Of a stretch of DNA of 64,000 nt, positions 27,410-36,690 are shown one piece after another. Location of the stretch: the NCBI GenBank assembly GCA_963769605.1, contig CAVYML010000009.1:1054001-1118000 (forward strand), read 5' to 3'. The stretch comes from Fen-1254 sp963769605 (GTDB taxonomy: Bacteria > Bacteroidota > Ignavibacteria > UBA10030). Every line of letters starts with the position of its first letter. The stretch's first letter is position 1. The position numbers were made by a program, and so were the translations under genes. The notes beneath the pieces are model-generated. The model ran no database searches. It saw nothing but the letters and a program-made list of their open reading frames with translations, and was not told the DNA's origin.

Positions 27410-29086
27410 ATGAACGACATATCAGAATTATCCATAGCAGACCTTGCAAATCCAATTCCGGGATTAGAACCATCGACATCGTGCGACCGGCTGGGTCCGC
27501 TGTTTGCCCAAAACAGATGTTCTTCATTCGCTGTTGTTCAAAATCGGCGTCCCATCGGATTGTTGACCTATAGGCATGTCAAAGATGCCACCTCAACGCA
27601 ATACGGTTATGCCCTCTATCAAAAACATCCTGTTACGGATTTAATGACTGCTGATTTTTTGTATGTCGAGGCATCTGTCACATTCTCTGAGATCGTCAAT
27701 CAAGCTTTGGAACGCGAACAGGAATCGCTTTACGAAGATATTGTCGTTGTCTCTGAGGACAAATATGTCGGGCTGCTCTCCATTGCACGCGTGCTTTCGG
27801 AACAGCGGCGGCGCATTGCATTTCAGATGAATCGACTGCAGGAACAGCAGACTCTTCTGGAAGAAACGAATAGAATTCTCAATCAAGCGTTTGAGGACTT
27901 AAAAACGAAGGAGAATCAAATTATTCAATCTGAAAAGCTTGCAGGTATTGGTACGCTCTCCTCCGGCATAGCTCATGATTTCAACAATATGCTTACAGCG
28001 ATTATTTCTAGCAATCATATGCTGAAAAGCAAAATTGGAGCGGATTCCCCGATCCAAAAATACTGCACGATGATCGAGAGCGCGGCAAATCGTTCGGCAA
28101 GTTTAACGCGCCAGCTTCTGGATTTCTCACAAAAGTCTCCGGTGACGTTCATTTCAGTGAACATGAACCGCATGATCGAAGAAACAGTACATCTTTTGGA
28201 ACGCTCGATCGGTAAAAAAATCACCATAAAAATCGATATCGACGATTCGATTGCAATGATTATAGGAGACGAAACACAGTTGCAGCAGATTATAATGAAT
28301 CTGTCGCTGAACGCGCGTGATGCTATGCCGGATGGAGGAATATTAAAACTCGGCACACATTTTCAGGCCGCCGATGAAGAATACTGCAAAAAACATCTTT
28401 CAATCAAACAGGGAGTCTATGTACGGTTTTTTGTTGAAGACACAGGAACGGGAATTTCTGCGGATGCTTTACCGAAAATATTCGATCCATTTTTCACTAC
28501 AAAAGATATCGGTAAAGGAACGGGGCTCGGCTTGTCGGTCGTTTACGGCATTGTTCAGAGACATCATGGCTTTATCGAGGTAACAAGTACTCTCGGTCGA
28601 GGCACGCGGTTTGATGTCTATTTTCCATCTTTTTCAGCACGCAACTCCTTGAGCTCAGCGCAGGAACAGTCTTATAAATCTCCGGCCTATGGACAGGGGA
28701 CGATTCTTCTTGTCGATGATGAAAAAGCCGTCCTTGATATCAACTGTGAATATCTTGAATCGTTAGGATACTCGGTATTGAAGGCGCACTCCGGCGATGA
28801 AGCAATAGCTCAAGTGCAGCGCTGCGGCAGCACTATTCAATTGGTTGTTCTCGATATGCTTATGCCGGGAAAAGACGGGCGCGAAACATTCCGGCTGCTC
28901 AAACAGATTAATCCGAAAATCCGTGTTGCCTTTATTAGCGGATTTTCGGACGAACACCATTATGCCGATGTTATTCAAGAAGGTGCTCTCGCATGGTTTA
29001 AAAAACCAATTCCGCTGCCATTCTTCTCACAAAAAATAAAAGATCTCATGATAAATTCCCCGGAGCCAGCCGTATCGGTTCTTTAA
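27410..29086 (+). CDS. Soluble hybrid histidine kinase: CBS pair - HisKA/HATPase - receiver
   Basis: A 558-residue cytoplasmic protein without membrane helices. Residues 20-130 form a CBS pair, which usually binds adenine nucleotides. A coiled coil (about 133-175) leads to the kinase, with H-box SGIAHDFNNML (His189), N-box IIMNLSLNARDAM, G1 DTGTGIS and G2 GKGTGLGLSVVYGI. A receiver domain covers 430-550, with Asp482 in VVLDMLMPG. It probably couples energy or nucleotide state to a phosphorelay. No dedicated response regulator is adjacent. Confidence 0.88.
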   Translation: MNDISELSIADLANPIPGLEPSTSCDRLGPLFAQNRCSSFAVVQNRRPIGLLTYRHVKDATSTQYGYALYQKHPVTDLMTADFLYVEASVTFSEIVNQALEREQESLYEDIVVVSEDKYVGLLSIARVLSEQRRRIAFQMNRLQEQQTLLEETNRILNQAFEDLKTKENQIIQSEKLAGIGTLSSGIAHDFNNMLTAIISSNHMLKSKIGADSPIQKYCTMIESAANRSASLTRQLLDFSQKSPVTFISVNMNRMIEETVHLLERSIGKKITIKIDIDDSIAMIIGDETQLQQIIMNLSLNARDAMPDGGILKLGTHFQAADEEYCKKHLSIKQGVYVRFFVEDTGTGISADALPKIFDPFFTTKDIGKGTGLGLSVVYGIVQRHHGFIEVTSTLGRGTRFDVYFPSFSARNSLSSAQEQSYKSPAYGQGTILLVDDEKAVLDINCEYLESLGYSVLKAHSGDEAIAQVQRCGSTIQLVVLDMLMPGKDGRETFRLLKQINPKIRVAFISGFSDEHHYADVIQEGALAWFKKPIPLPFFSQKIKDLMINSPEPAVSVL

Positions 29087-29245
29087 GAAAACACAGGAAA
29101 CACCATTGACGACATCCTTTGCCATGAAATTATATTACAGATTATATATTAAGAATCCGTTAAATGTTAGACTTTCATCCCGGTCCTTTTTCTTCACATT
29201 TTGTTTACAGAAAAGCGATTGATTAGTCTCAGGGAGATGAGTTTT

Positions 29246-29284
29246 ATGAATAAAAAATTTATCGTCATATATTGCGAACAATAG
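29246..29284 (+). CDS. Possible 12-codon leader peptide
   Basis: A very short frame (MNKKFIVIYCEQ) starts at 29246 behind AGGGAGATGAG, the strongest ribosome-binding site nearby. It ends 9 bases before the next gene's ATG at 29294. It may couple translation of the repeat protein downstream. It could also be chance. Confidence 0.25.
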   Translation: MNKKFIVIYCEQ

Positions 29285-29293
29285 AGATCCCTC

Positions 29294-30199
29294 ATGACTT
29301 CAATACCTGAACTTCATAGTCGTGTCCGTACATTGATGGCTTCGATCCAAACACATGCAAAATCAGGAACTCTTTCGGATGCAAAGAACGATATAAATGA
29401 ATTGCAAGCCATTGAGTCGCCGAGCATGTTTGTTCCTATGTATTTATGGCGTTTGGAATCATTTCAAAAGTCCGGAGTGCTCAGCCATTCCGACATTGAG
29501 TCGCTCGATCGGCTCTTCGTTCTGATTTTGCGAGATCTCCAGAGCAAAGAAAAGACGCACAAGACTGCAGAGAATAAAAATGATTTAAAAGCCAGACACG
29601 ATGCTCGTAAACAAGCCCTGGAGGAAAAATTTCTTCAACTGATCGATACCGCACAAAATTCACTAAAGCTGGGCCGGTATGAACGGGCCCAAAACGAACT
29701 CAATCGGGCAGGCATTCTTTTTCCCGGTCATTCGCTCCTTGGAGTTCTAAAAAAAGAAATTACCGATGCTGAAACGGCAGCCTCAAGTGATCCCGCTTCT
29801 CACCCTTATGAACTTTCGGAATCGGCGATTTCCTCTATATTCTTGATGAAACTAAAAGAAGCAATTGCAAAAGGAAATCTTGATTCAGCAAAGGCAATTC
29901 TGACAGAGGCTCTCCTCCAGGATCCTCTCAATGAGACACTCTTAGAATACCGGCAAAACATCGAGACTGCTGCAGCAAAATCTGCAGGCGCACAGAACCC
30001 AGGGACGATTCATGATCTTGAATCTGCTTCCTATGAACATATTACAGCTTTGCTGGAAGAAATACGCATTGAATTGCGGAATGATCCCCTGAATGAACAA
30101 CTTCAAACGCTTGTCTATGAATACGAAAATGCTGCCCGGCGCAAAAAAATCGGGCAGCATCCGATAGCCAAATCTGTCAACGTTCAGAAACGCGCTTAA
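29294..30199 (+). CDS. TPR-like helical repeat protein, unrecognised
   Basis: A 301-residue soluble, charged, helical protein. Segments LKLGRYERAQNELNRAGILFPGHSLL (about 130-155) and AIAKGNLDSAKAILTEALLQDPLNETLL (about 195-222) have the spacing of tetratricopeptide-type helix pairs. No catalytic motif is visible. Its stop lies one base from the stop of the convergent TIR-PstS-OmpA gene. Function unknown; a scaffold or adaptor role is the most that can be inferred. Confidence 0.65.
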   Translation: MTSIPELHSRVRTLMASIQTHAKSGTLSDAKNDINELQAIESPSMFVPMYLWRLESFQKSGVLSHSDIESLDRLFVLILRDLQSKEKTHKTAENKNDLKARHDARKQALEEKFLQLIDTAQNSLKLGRYERAQNELNRAGILFPGHSLLGVLKKEITDAETAASSDPASHPYELSESAISSIFLMKLKEAIAKGNLDSAKAILTEALLQDPLNETLLEYRQNIETAAAKSAGAQNPGTIHDLESASYEHITALLEEIRIELRNDPLNEQLQTLVYEYENAARRKKIGQHPIAKSVNVQKRA

Positions 30200-30200
30200 A

Positions 30201-32075
30201 TTATTTCATCCACACTTCAACCCGGCGATTCTTCTGTCTTCCTTCGGGTGTCGTATTGGTTGTCAGAGGAAGCGCCGTTCCGAAACCATGAATATTTTGT
30301 TCGTCAACATTAAGTCCGCGAGCATGAAATTCATCGGCAACGACATGAGCATGATGAAACGATATTTCCTGTAGATGTTTTTTATCCCCCTCGTTGTCCG
30401 TAAAACCGATTAAGATCAACTGCAGTATACCGTTCTTGCTTTCGTACTTGACGATACGATCAATATCCTGCAGCGCCTTAGTATCGAGAGACTCGCTTCC
30501 TTTTTTAAAACGAAACGTCATCGAAAGCCGCTTTGCCGATGCTGTAAGAGCGGTATATTCGGCCGGCGCCGAAGCCGGCGGAACTACATTGCTTTCTGTT
30601 GTGATGCGTACGTCTACAAATCCGATCCGTTTCACAATTTCCTGTCCTTCGTCGGATAACGTAAACCGGACAAAATCGCGCGTCCATGCACTCCCCGGAT
30701 TCGAAGGAATATAGAGAAACAATCGGCGTGCAAGCGGATAATCTTCCCGGGCAATCGTAAGAGCATTGACATAAACCGTCGGCGCATCCCCGTCCGCTAC
30801 TGCGACAGCTTTCGCATCGTTTACGTATGGTAAACCGATAAAACCGATTCCGTATTCCGTTGAGGAGACTCGTTTTGAAAGTTCATTGCTGTCTTCAAAA
30901 CGTTTTGCCGAGGTATCAACGTCCTTAAAACCGTACCGCTTTAAGACAAGGTTTTCAAATGTGTCGAACGTTCCGGAAGATTTTTCACGCGCGAATAAGA
31001 GAATCGGTTTGGATTCCCCTCCGACCTGCGACCAGAGCGTTATCTTCCCTCCGAAGATTCCTGCAATTTGCTCGATCGTAAGCGAATGGATAGGATTTGC
31101 AGGATGAACTATTACTGCAATACCGTCAAGACCGATAATATGCTCGCATTCGGGTGAACCCATATCGCCTTTTTTGACGCGTCTGAGGAAATCTTCTTCA
31201 TCAGGCTTAACGGAACGTGATGCCATGCCGATATCTGCTGTGCTGTCGGAAAGATCGGTGAATGCATAGGCCGAACCATGTGTAAAGAGTTCGACGGCGT
31301 AACGTGTGGAATCCTGCGGCAGACGGTACACAAGCTTTTTTTCCAGCGCATTTGCGCCGTTAAGCCAGAAATAATTTATTCCTCCCTTCATCGACGTAAA
31401 TCGTTCGATAAGGGCAGGAGCAAGCGATGCTCCAATTGTATTGGAACCATGAAGACGCAGAACGATTCGCGGCGGTATTGCTTGTTGTTTTTTGAGGAGA
31501 TAATATTGTATTCCCTGATAGGCACCGGCGCAAACAAGAAGGACGATCACAGAAGCAAAAAGATACCGTCTCCGTGCTTTTTTTCTTTTTCCGATAACAC
31601 CGGTTCCTGCCGTAGAATTCCGTCCTGTAAACTGACGCAATGCGCGAATACGGTCTTTATCCGGTTTATCATTCGGCTGCACGCCGAGAGCTTTGAGAGC
31701 TGCAAGAACCCGCGAGAGAATGGATTCCAATCCCTCCTTTGGAATTTCCACGGTCGATCCGCGCCCAATGAGAAAAGTCCATGGAGTTTCCTGAAGACGA
31801 AATTCTGCATCGGACGAATTGAGCAAAAGCGGTATGATCGGAATGTGAAGCCGCTTTATCGTTTCGATATGCAATTGAAACGCCTCCGCCTCCGCATTGA
31901 GTTCCGGAGAAATAACCAGTATGGCCGCTTGCGAAACTGCAAGCGAGGCAATAATCGTCGGTTGATGTTCTTCACCAAATGACAAACCTCCCGTTGCATA
32001 ACTGCCTTCTTCTAGCCAGAGACCAAGTTCGTGTGCAATTTGCTGGTTTTGTTTTGAATGTACAATAGAAATCAT
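30201..32075 (-). CDS. TIR-like - transmembrane - PstS-like - OmpA chimera
   Basis: A 624-residue protein with an unusual domain order. Residues 1-105 resemble a TIR domain (ISIVHSKQNQQIAHEL, LSFGEEHQPTI, AAILVISPEL, IPIIPLLL). A basic stretch (KRKKARRR, 163-170) precedes one membrane helix (171-193), placing the TIR part in the cytoplasm. Residues about 203-495 match PstS-type phosphate-binding domains (LHGSNTIGASLAPALIERF, EKSSGTFDTFENLVL). Residues about 515-624 form an OmpA-like peptidoglycan-binding domain (IGFTDNEGD, GRQKNRRVEVW). The Arg that usually contacts diaminopimelate is His (SFHHA). It looks like an inner-membrane receptor anchored to the cell wall, sensing phosphate or a similar anion outside and acting through TIR inside. 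The TIR catalytic Glu cannot be assigned with certainty. Confidence 0.75.
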   Translation of the reverse strand: MISIVHSKQNQQIAHELGLWLEEGSYATGGLSFGEEHQPTIIASLAVSQAAILVISPELNAEAEAFQLHIETIKRLHIPIIPLLLNSSDAEFRLQETPWTFLIGRGSTVEIPKEGLESILSRVLAALKALGVQPNDKPDKDRIRALRQFTGRNSTAGTGVIGKRKKARRRYLFASVIVLLVCAGAYQGIQYYLLKKQQAIPPRIVLRLHGSNTIGASLAPALIERFTSMKGGINYFWLNGANALEKKLVYRLPQDSTRYAVELFTHGSAYAFTDLSDSTADIGMASRSVKPDEEDFLRRVKKGDMGSPECEHIIGLDGIAVIVHPANPIHSLTIEQIAGIFGGKITLWSQVGGESKPILLFAREKSSGTFDTFENLVLKRYGFKDVDTSAKRFEDSNELSKRVSSTEYGIGFIGLPYVNDAKAVAVADGDAPTVYVNALTIAREDYPLARRLFLYIPSNPGSAWTRDFVRFTLSDEGQEIVKRIGFVDVRITTESNVVPPASAPAEYTALTASAKRLSMTFRFKKGSESLDTKALQDIDRIVKYESKNGILQLILIGFTDNEGDKKHLQEISFHHAHVVADEFHARGLNVDEQNIHGFGTALPLTTNTTPEGRQKNRRVEVWMK

Positions 32076-32668
32076 CGATTCACTCCTTCTTTAATAAAGT
32101 TGTGAATTAATATATCTAATCGATAAACGGAAGACCAAAAATTCTGCGTTAATAAATTATGAAGATTGTGTTAGCAGATTAACAGCGGTAGTTTTTTGGG
32201 GGCCGATAAATATTTATGGGAAACTGCAGGAACGAAGAGAACCTGATCTATGCGGCTACGCAACTTTTGTTTAAAGACAGCGCGGTCGAATAAGAATGCA
32301 TATTAACGAATGACTCCCGGTTTAAACTGCCGGTTTTCGAATAATTCGCGCGCAGCGATTCTGTTGACTGCTCTGAAAAAAATACCGGTGGAATTTCTTC
32401 CCTCCCCGACAACTGTTTCCAGCGCCCCTTTTGCAAACTCAATGACAGGTTTGCCGCATGCCGGTCGGCCAGTCATAAATTAAGACTAAGCTGAAGATAG
32501 TAAAATGTTGCACGCGAAAGTATGAACCAATTTCTGAGGAGAACAAATATTGAAAATCGGTAAAAAGAGATATTCAATAAAAATATGCATATCTTTCTTT
32601 TGGTTCTTCAAAGTCGTGCATCTGCATTTAATGGAACGTTCTATACCTCCGCACATGAGACAAACACA
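32076..32668. other. Intergenic, no supported gene
   Basis: About 590 bases upstream of the TIR-PstS-OmpA gene and of the SMP-30 gene, which are divergent. A 57-codon minus-strand frame (32303-32476) is open but has no ribosome-binding site and no recognised family. The region should hold two promoters, but none could be identified with confidence. Confidence 0.35.
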
Positions 32669-33855
32669 ATGGAAACAAGCCGAAAATCCTTTCCTCTCCT
32701 TACTACAGTGCTGTTTTGTACCTTTATTCAGATTTCGAGCGCACAATCTCCCGTTCCCTCTACTGCAGCCGTCCAAAAACTATACACGGGTTTTCTCCAG
32801 CCCGAGGACCGGTCTGGGTCGATACGATAGGACTTCTTCTCAGCGATATTGCGGGAAATAAAATTTATCAATGGTCAAAAACCGACGGGATCATGAAATT
32901 GTATATGGATCCTTCCGACAGTTCCAACGGGTTGACACTCGATCGACAGGGGCGGCTTATTCTTACACAAATGCAATTAAGGCGCGTTTCTCGACAGGAA
33001 TTCGACGGAACTATCACTCCTCTGGCAGCAACATTCAGCGGGAAGAAGTTCAACAGCCCCAATGATGTCGTTGTTAAATCCGACGGATCGATTTTCTTTA
33101 CCGATCCCAATTTCAATATTCCCTATCCGTATACATCAGAACTGAATTTTCAGGGAATTTACCGGATCAGCCCTTTGGGCAGTGTAAATTTGTTAGATAG
33201 TACGCTGGATAAGCCGAACGGAATATGTTTTTCGCTCGATGAAAAAGAATTGTACGTCAATGATTCTCACGCTTGCATCATCTACGTGTGGGATGTTGTG
33301 AACGATTCCACCATTTCCAATAAACGTATTTTTTATACAGTCCCCCCGACCGGCTACGTTGACGGCATGAAAATAGACAGCGCTGGAAATCTTTACTGCG
33401 CCGGACCTACAGACATCTGGATTGTTTCTGATTCCGGAAAATATCTCGATAAAATACCCATGCCTGAAACACCCTCGAATTGCGCCTGGGGAGATGCCGA
33501 TAGAAAAACATTATATATTACTGCTGGAAAGAGCCTTTATAAAATCCGGCTTGCGGCGACCGATGTTCAAATCGCAGCGGCACAGCCGGTCAAATCATTT
33601 CAGCTCTTCGCAAACTATCCGAATCCGTTCAATCCCTCGACACTCATCAGATATCAGTTACCGGTGAACTGTTTTGCAACTTTAAAAATTTACGACATAC
33701 TCGGTAAAGAAGTTGCAACACTTGTGAACGAGACTCAAACGGCAGGGAATCATACGGCGATGTTTAATGGGAGCGCTTTCCCGAGCGGCGTGTATTTCTA
33801 TACTCTCAGGGCAGGAACATTTATGGAAACAAAAAAATTAATGCTCATCAAGTAA
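32669..33855 (+). pseudogene. Secreted SMP-30/gluconolactonase-like protein with T9SS sorting domain, frameshifted
   Basis: A signal peptide (TTVLFCTFIQISSAQ) starts in one frame at 32669. The beta-propeller and C-terminus follow in another frame to 33855. The family reads EGPVWVD at the junction. One missing G in the GG at 32806-32807 (GAGGACCGG for GAGGGACCGG) explains the shift. The propeller contains SSNGLTLDRQGRL, NSPNDVVVKSDGSIFFTDP and LDKPNGICFS, typical of SMP-30 lactonases. The last 85 residues are a type A sorting domain of the type IX secretion system (YPNPFNPSTLIRY, SGVYFYTLRAG, ETKKLMLIK). If the shift is an assembly error, this is a 395-residue secreted or surface lactonase. 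Confidence 0.8.
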
Positions 33856-33882
33856 AGCCGGGACATCGGCAATCGAGAGTAG

Positions 33883-33922
33883 AAAAAGACCGCCGTTAAA
33901 GACGAAGTCCCGAACGACGGCC
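33883..33922 (-). terminator. Rho-independent terminator for the DUF4097 operon
   Basis: On the minus strand, GGCCGTCGTT (33922-33913) can pair with AACGGCGGTC (33897-33888). This gives a 10-bp stem with two G-U pairs and a 15-base loop, followed by TTTTT. It lies 17 bases after the stop of the DUF4097 gene. On the plus strand the same stem follows the SMP-30 gene but lacks a T run. Confidence 0.6.
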
Positions 33923-33938
33923 AAAAATATATTACATA

Positions 33939-35102
33939 TTATCGCAGTTTATAAATTTCGATATCCGAATCCGACGTCGACAATTCGATCAAATCTCCCC
34001 CGCCGTTGATTTTATAGATCGCCCTAACTTCTCTCGAATCGCTTTCCGTATCATATGAATCCTGTGGATACTCGGAACGAACGACATAACGGGAACCATG
34101 TTTTCCGGAGAAGCCGGACCATCCGTTTGTCTTAATAGTTGCTTCGATGGTAGCGTGCGATTTTTCAGCAACGTACAGCCGGATTGTGCCGCCGGAACTC
34201 GAAAGCCTGCTGCTGCCGTTTCCCGCCGGAATCAACCGCCCTTCGACCGAACCGCCCGAGGAAGATGCATTGATCGATCCGGTAACGTTATACAATTGAA
34301 CATCTCCGCCCGAAGTTTTTGCCGTAACGCGGCCGCTCGCTCCTTTTAAAACGATATCGCCGCCGGCCGTGTTGAGCGAAGCCGTACCGGAAACTTTCCC
34401 GACTTCGATATCACCTCCTGAAGTCGAGACACGCGCTTCTCCTCCTACATTTCCGATAACAATATCCCCGCCCGCAGTTTTGGCGTCGAGCGTTTTCGAT
34501 ACCGAACCGATATGAATATCCCCGCCGGAAGTATTGACCGTCAAGGAACCGTTCACAGATTCAACGCGAATATTCCCGCCGGCCGTCTTGAGAAGATCCT
34601 CTCCCTCCAGATTCTTTGCGGAGATATCTCCCCCGGACGTCGTCATTTCGACAGGACCGCCGTGAACCGTTCCCAGATTAATCGATCCACCGGATGTTGT
34701 GCCGTCGATTTTTCCGCTCAACTCGCCGTCAACCGTCAGATCACCTCCTGACGTCGAGAGATCAAGATTAAATTGCGACGGAACATTTATAGTAAACTGA
34801 ACGCGTCCCGACCAGTTGTTCCAGCGGGAACGGTACTCGACATGAATGACGGAACCTGTTTGCGTCATTTTGACGCGGTCTAATTCTTCATCATCCAATC
34901 CTTCGACCTGAATGCATGCCTCATTTTTATCCCACGGAACAATCTTTATATCGCCGACACTTGTCGAAACTTCCAATGTTCCGCCTTTACCGGCAGTAAA
35001 CGATTTCGAACGGCTGGTCTCCGCAGCCCGGGCCATAGAGAACAAACATGCAATCGCCAAGGTGAGAAAAATCCATCGATTATTTTTTAAATTATTTTTC
35101 AT
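33939..35102 (-). CDS. Exported DUF4097 beta-strand-repeat protein
   Basis: A 387-residue protein with a signal peptide (cleavage near AARAAE, about residue 27). Its centre, about residues 110-300, is a ladder of short beta repeats built on TSGGDI or TAGGDI at intervals of about 19 residues, at least nine copies. This is the DUF4097 (LiaX/adhesin-like) pattern, predicted to fold as a right-handed beta solenoid. It overlaps the anti-sigma gene by 4 bases (ATGA), so it is the third gene of the ECF sigma operon. It is probably the envelope target or signal-modulating component of that system. No catalytic residues are seen. Confidence 0.82.
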   Translation of the reverse strand: MKNNLKNNRWIFLTLAIACLFSMARAAETSRSKSFTAGKGGTLEVSTSVGDIKIVPWDKNEACIQVEGLDDEELDRVKMTQTGSVIHVEYRSRWNNWSGRVQFTINVPSQFNLDLSTSGGDLTVDGELSGKIDGTTSGGSINLGTVHGGPVEMTTSGGDISAKNLEGEDLLKTAGGNIRVESVNGSLTVNTSGGDIHIGSVSKTLDAKTAGGDIVIGNVGGEARVSTSGGDIEVGKVSGTASLNTAGGDIVLKGASGRVTAKTSGGDVQLYNVTGSINASSSGGSVEGRLIPAGNGSSRLSSSGGTIRLYVAEKSHATIEATIKTNGWSGFSGKHGSRYVVRSEYPQDSYDTESDSREVRAIYKINGGGDLIELSTSDSDIEIYKLR

Positions 35103-36070
35103 TGATGTACCTCCTGAAGAGCAGCACCGGCTCTTAATCTGATATAACTGTTTTCATCCGATTGTGCTTTCTGTTGAAAAGCAGACAACAAATCTTTATT
35201 GATCGGACGGTGTTCGTATTTCGATAAATCAAGCGAATTAATTGCCGCTATTTTTAAACCCGTGTTTTTTTCATTCGCCAGAACATAAAGAAACGCCCGC
35301 GTTACGGCGGAATCGGGCAGGTATTGGCTTAAAACATCCAGCGCTTGTTTCCGCACGCCCAGATTTTGATCGTACTGCAATGCTGTTATAAGCGCTTTCT
35401 TTACTTCATCGTCCAATATGTTTGGACGCAGTTCTTTAGATTCTCCGTAATTGCCGAACAAATTTACGGTATGCAAACGTATGCCTGCATTTTGTTCGCT
35501 GAGCAACGCATGGGCAAGCATTTTTTGAATCCGTTCATCGTTGAGATTACCGCGGACATGAACCGGTGTTAAAGCCTCGAACGAAAAGTCAATCGTTCCG
35601 TTTTTTTCATCCCGGTCGATAAACCGGATATTTGCAATCTGCGATTCTCCTCGCTCAACCGTACTTCCTGCGGATACTGCTTGAAAACCGTTCATGCTTT
35701 CAGAAGTTTTAAAGAATAAATATCCGGCAGCAGTACCTGCTGCCAGGAGAAGGATGCTTCCGGCTGCCATCTGCCACCGGGGACTTAAAAATGCATTCAA
35801 TCTTGCTGAAAATAATTCCACAATTGATACACGAGAACGCTCGCCAAGAACCGCGCTTCGCAGGCCGCGGCGCGCATCCTGCAATTGCATTTCCATTACG
35901 GGAGCCGGCACGTGTTGCGCAAGAATCTCATGCATATGTTTGATCTCTTCCAATTCTTTCCGGCACGATGCGCATTCTTTTATATGCATATCGAACTTGT
36001 GCTGCTCTCCTGGTGTGAGTTCGTCATAAAACGAAAGCTGAAGCCATTCTTTCCATTGTCGATGTTTCAT
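35099..36070 (-). CDS. Membrane anti-sigma factor with zinc-finger N-terminus and HEAT-repeat periplasmic domain
   Basis: A 323-residue protein. The N-terminal cytoplasmic anti-sigma domain has the zinc motif HIKECASC (His-x3-Cys-x2-Cys). A membrane helix follows (WQMAAGSILLLAAGTAAGYLFF, about 103-124). The outer part from about residue 170 contains HEAT-like repeats with recurring NxGIRLHTVNLF, NLGVRKQALDVL, NTGLKIAAINSL and YIRLRAGAAL units. The anti-sigma part should bind the ECF sigma factor encoded upstream, and the repeats may sense an envelope signal. The ATG at 36070 has GAAGGAG in front; the gene overlaps the 3' end of the sigma gene only if an earlier in-frame start is used. Confidence 0.85.
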   Translation of the reverse strand: MKHRQWKEWLQLSFYDELTPGEQHKFDMHIKECASCRKELEEIKHMHEILAQHVPAPVMEMQLQDARRGLRSAVLGERSRVSIVELFSARLNAFLSPRWQMAAGSILLLAAGTAAGYLFFKTSESMNGFQAVSAGSTVERGESQIANIRFIDRDEKNGTIDFSFEALTPVHVRGNLNDERIQKMLAHALLSEQNAGIRLHTVNLFGNYGESKELRPNILDDEVKKALITALQYDQNLGVRKQALDVLSQYLPDSAVTRAFLYVLANEKNTGLKIAAINSLDLSKYEHRPINKDLLSAFQQKAQSDENSYIRLRAGAALQEVHQ

Positions 36071-36084
36071 TGTTTTTCTCCTTC

Positions 36085-36690
36085 TCAAACAAGGTCGGCA
36101 AGTTCTTTGCGGACGCGTGCCGTCGCTTCGAACAAATATCGTTTAACGGTTCCTTCCGTACATGCCGTCATTTGAGCAATTTCTTTCAATTTGTATCCTT
36201 CATAATGGCGCAGCGTAAAGACCAACCGCTGCCGTGCAGAAAGTTTTTCCAAAGCCTGCGTTATACGGCCGGAAATCTCCATTCTTTCCGACGCATCGGT
36301 TTCCGCAGACCTGTCCGGAATAGTTTCCTTCAATGCATGCGGCTGCCCGTCGTCATCGTTCACCTGCTGTTCGAGCGATGCATGCACATGCCGTTTGCTG
36401 CGCGAACGGTGCGTTAAACAAACATTGGTCGTTATGCGGAAGAGCCACGTCGAGAACTCGCTTCGCATTTGAAATTTCGGCAGGTTTCGATAGACACGTA
36501 TAAATACTTCCTGATAAATATCTTTTGCATCATCGGCGCTCTGCACATAGCCGGCTGCAATCGTCAACACCTGCTTATCATAACGATGCACAAGTTCCTC
36601 AAACGCATCCATATTCCCCTGCTGGGAATATCGAATCAGCTCGGTATCATTTGCGTTCATACACTCGGAATTCCTTTTTCTGTCGGTCAT
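36085..36690 (-). CDS. ECF RNA polymerase sigma factor (RpoE-like)
   Basis: A 201-residue sigma factor with region 2 (DAFEELVHRYDKQV, DDAKDIYQEVFIRVYRNL, FSTWLFRITTN) and region 4 (LSARQRLVFTLRHYEGYKLKEIAQMT, EGTVKRYLFEA). It directs RNA polymerase to envelope-response promoters and is held by the anti-sigma factor encoded next to it. Two starts are plausible: 36690, behind AAAGGAAG, and 36660 (MNANDTELI), behind AAGGAA. The sigma / anti-sigma / DUF4097 order forms a self-contained signalling operon. Confidence 0.9.
   Translation of the reverse strand: MTDRKRNSECMNANDTELIRYSQQGNMDAFEELVHRYDKQVLTIAAGYVQSADDAKDIYQEVFIRVYRNLPKFQMRSEFSTWLFRITTNVCLTHRSRSKRHVHASLEQQVNDDDGQPHALKETIPDRSAETDASERMEISGRITQALEKLSARQRLVFTLRHYEGYKLKEIAQMTACTEGTVKRYLFEATARVRKELADLV

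Noticed and set aside
32303..32476. 57-codon minus-strand frame in the region upstream of the TIR-PstS-OmpA gene
   Set aside because: Open from ATG to TAA with fair composition, but without a ribosome-binding site or a recognised family. Probably chance.
34140..34780. Regular repeats that might be a CRISPR or tandem DNA array
   Set aside because: The periodicity is the coding sequence of the TSGGDI protein repeats in the DUF4097 gene. DNA copies are divergent and there are no spacers.
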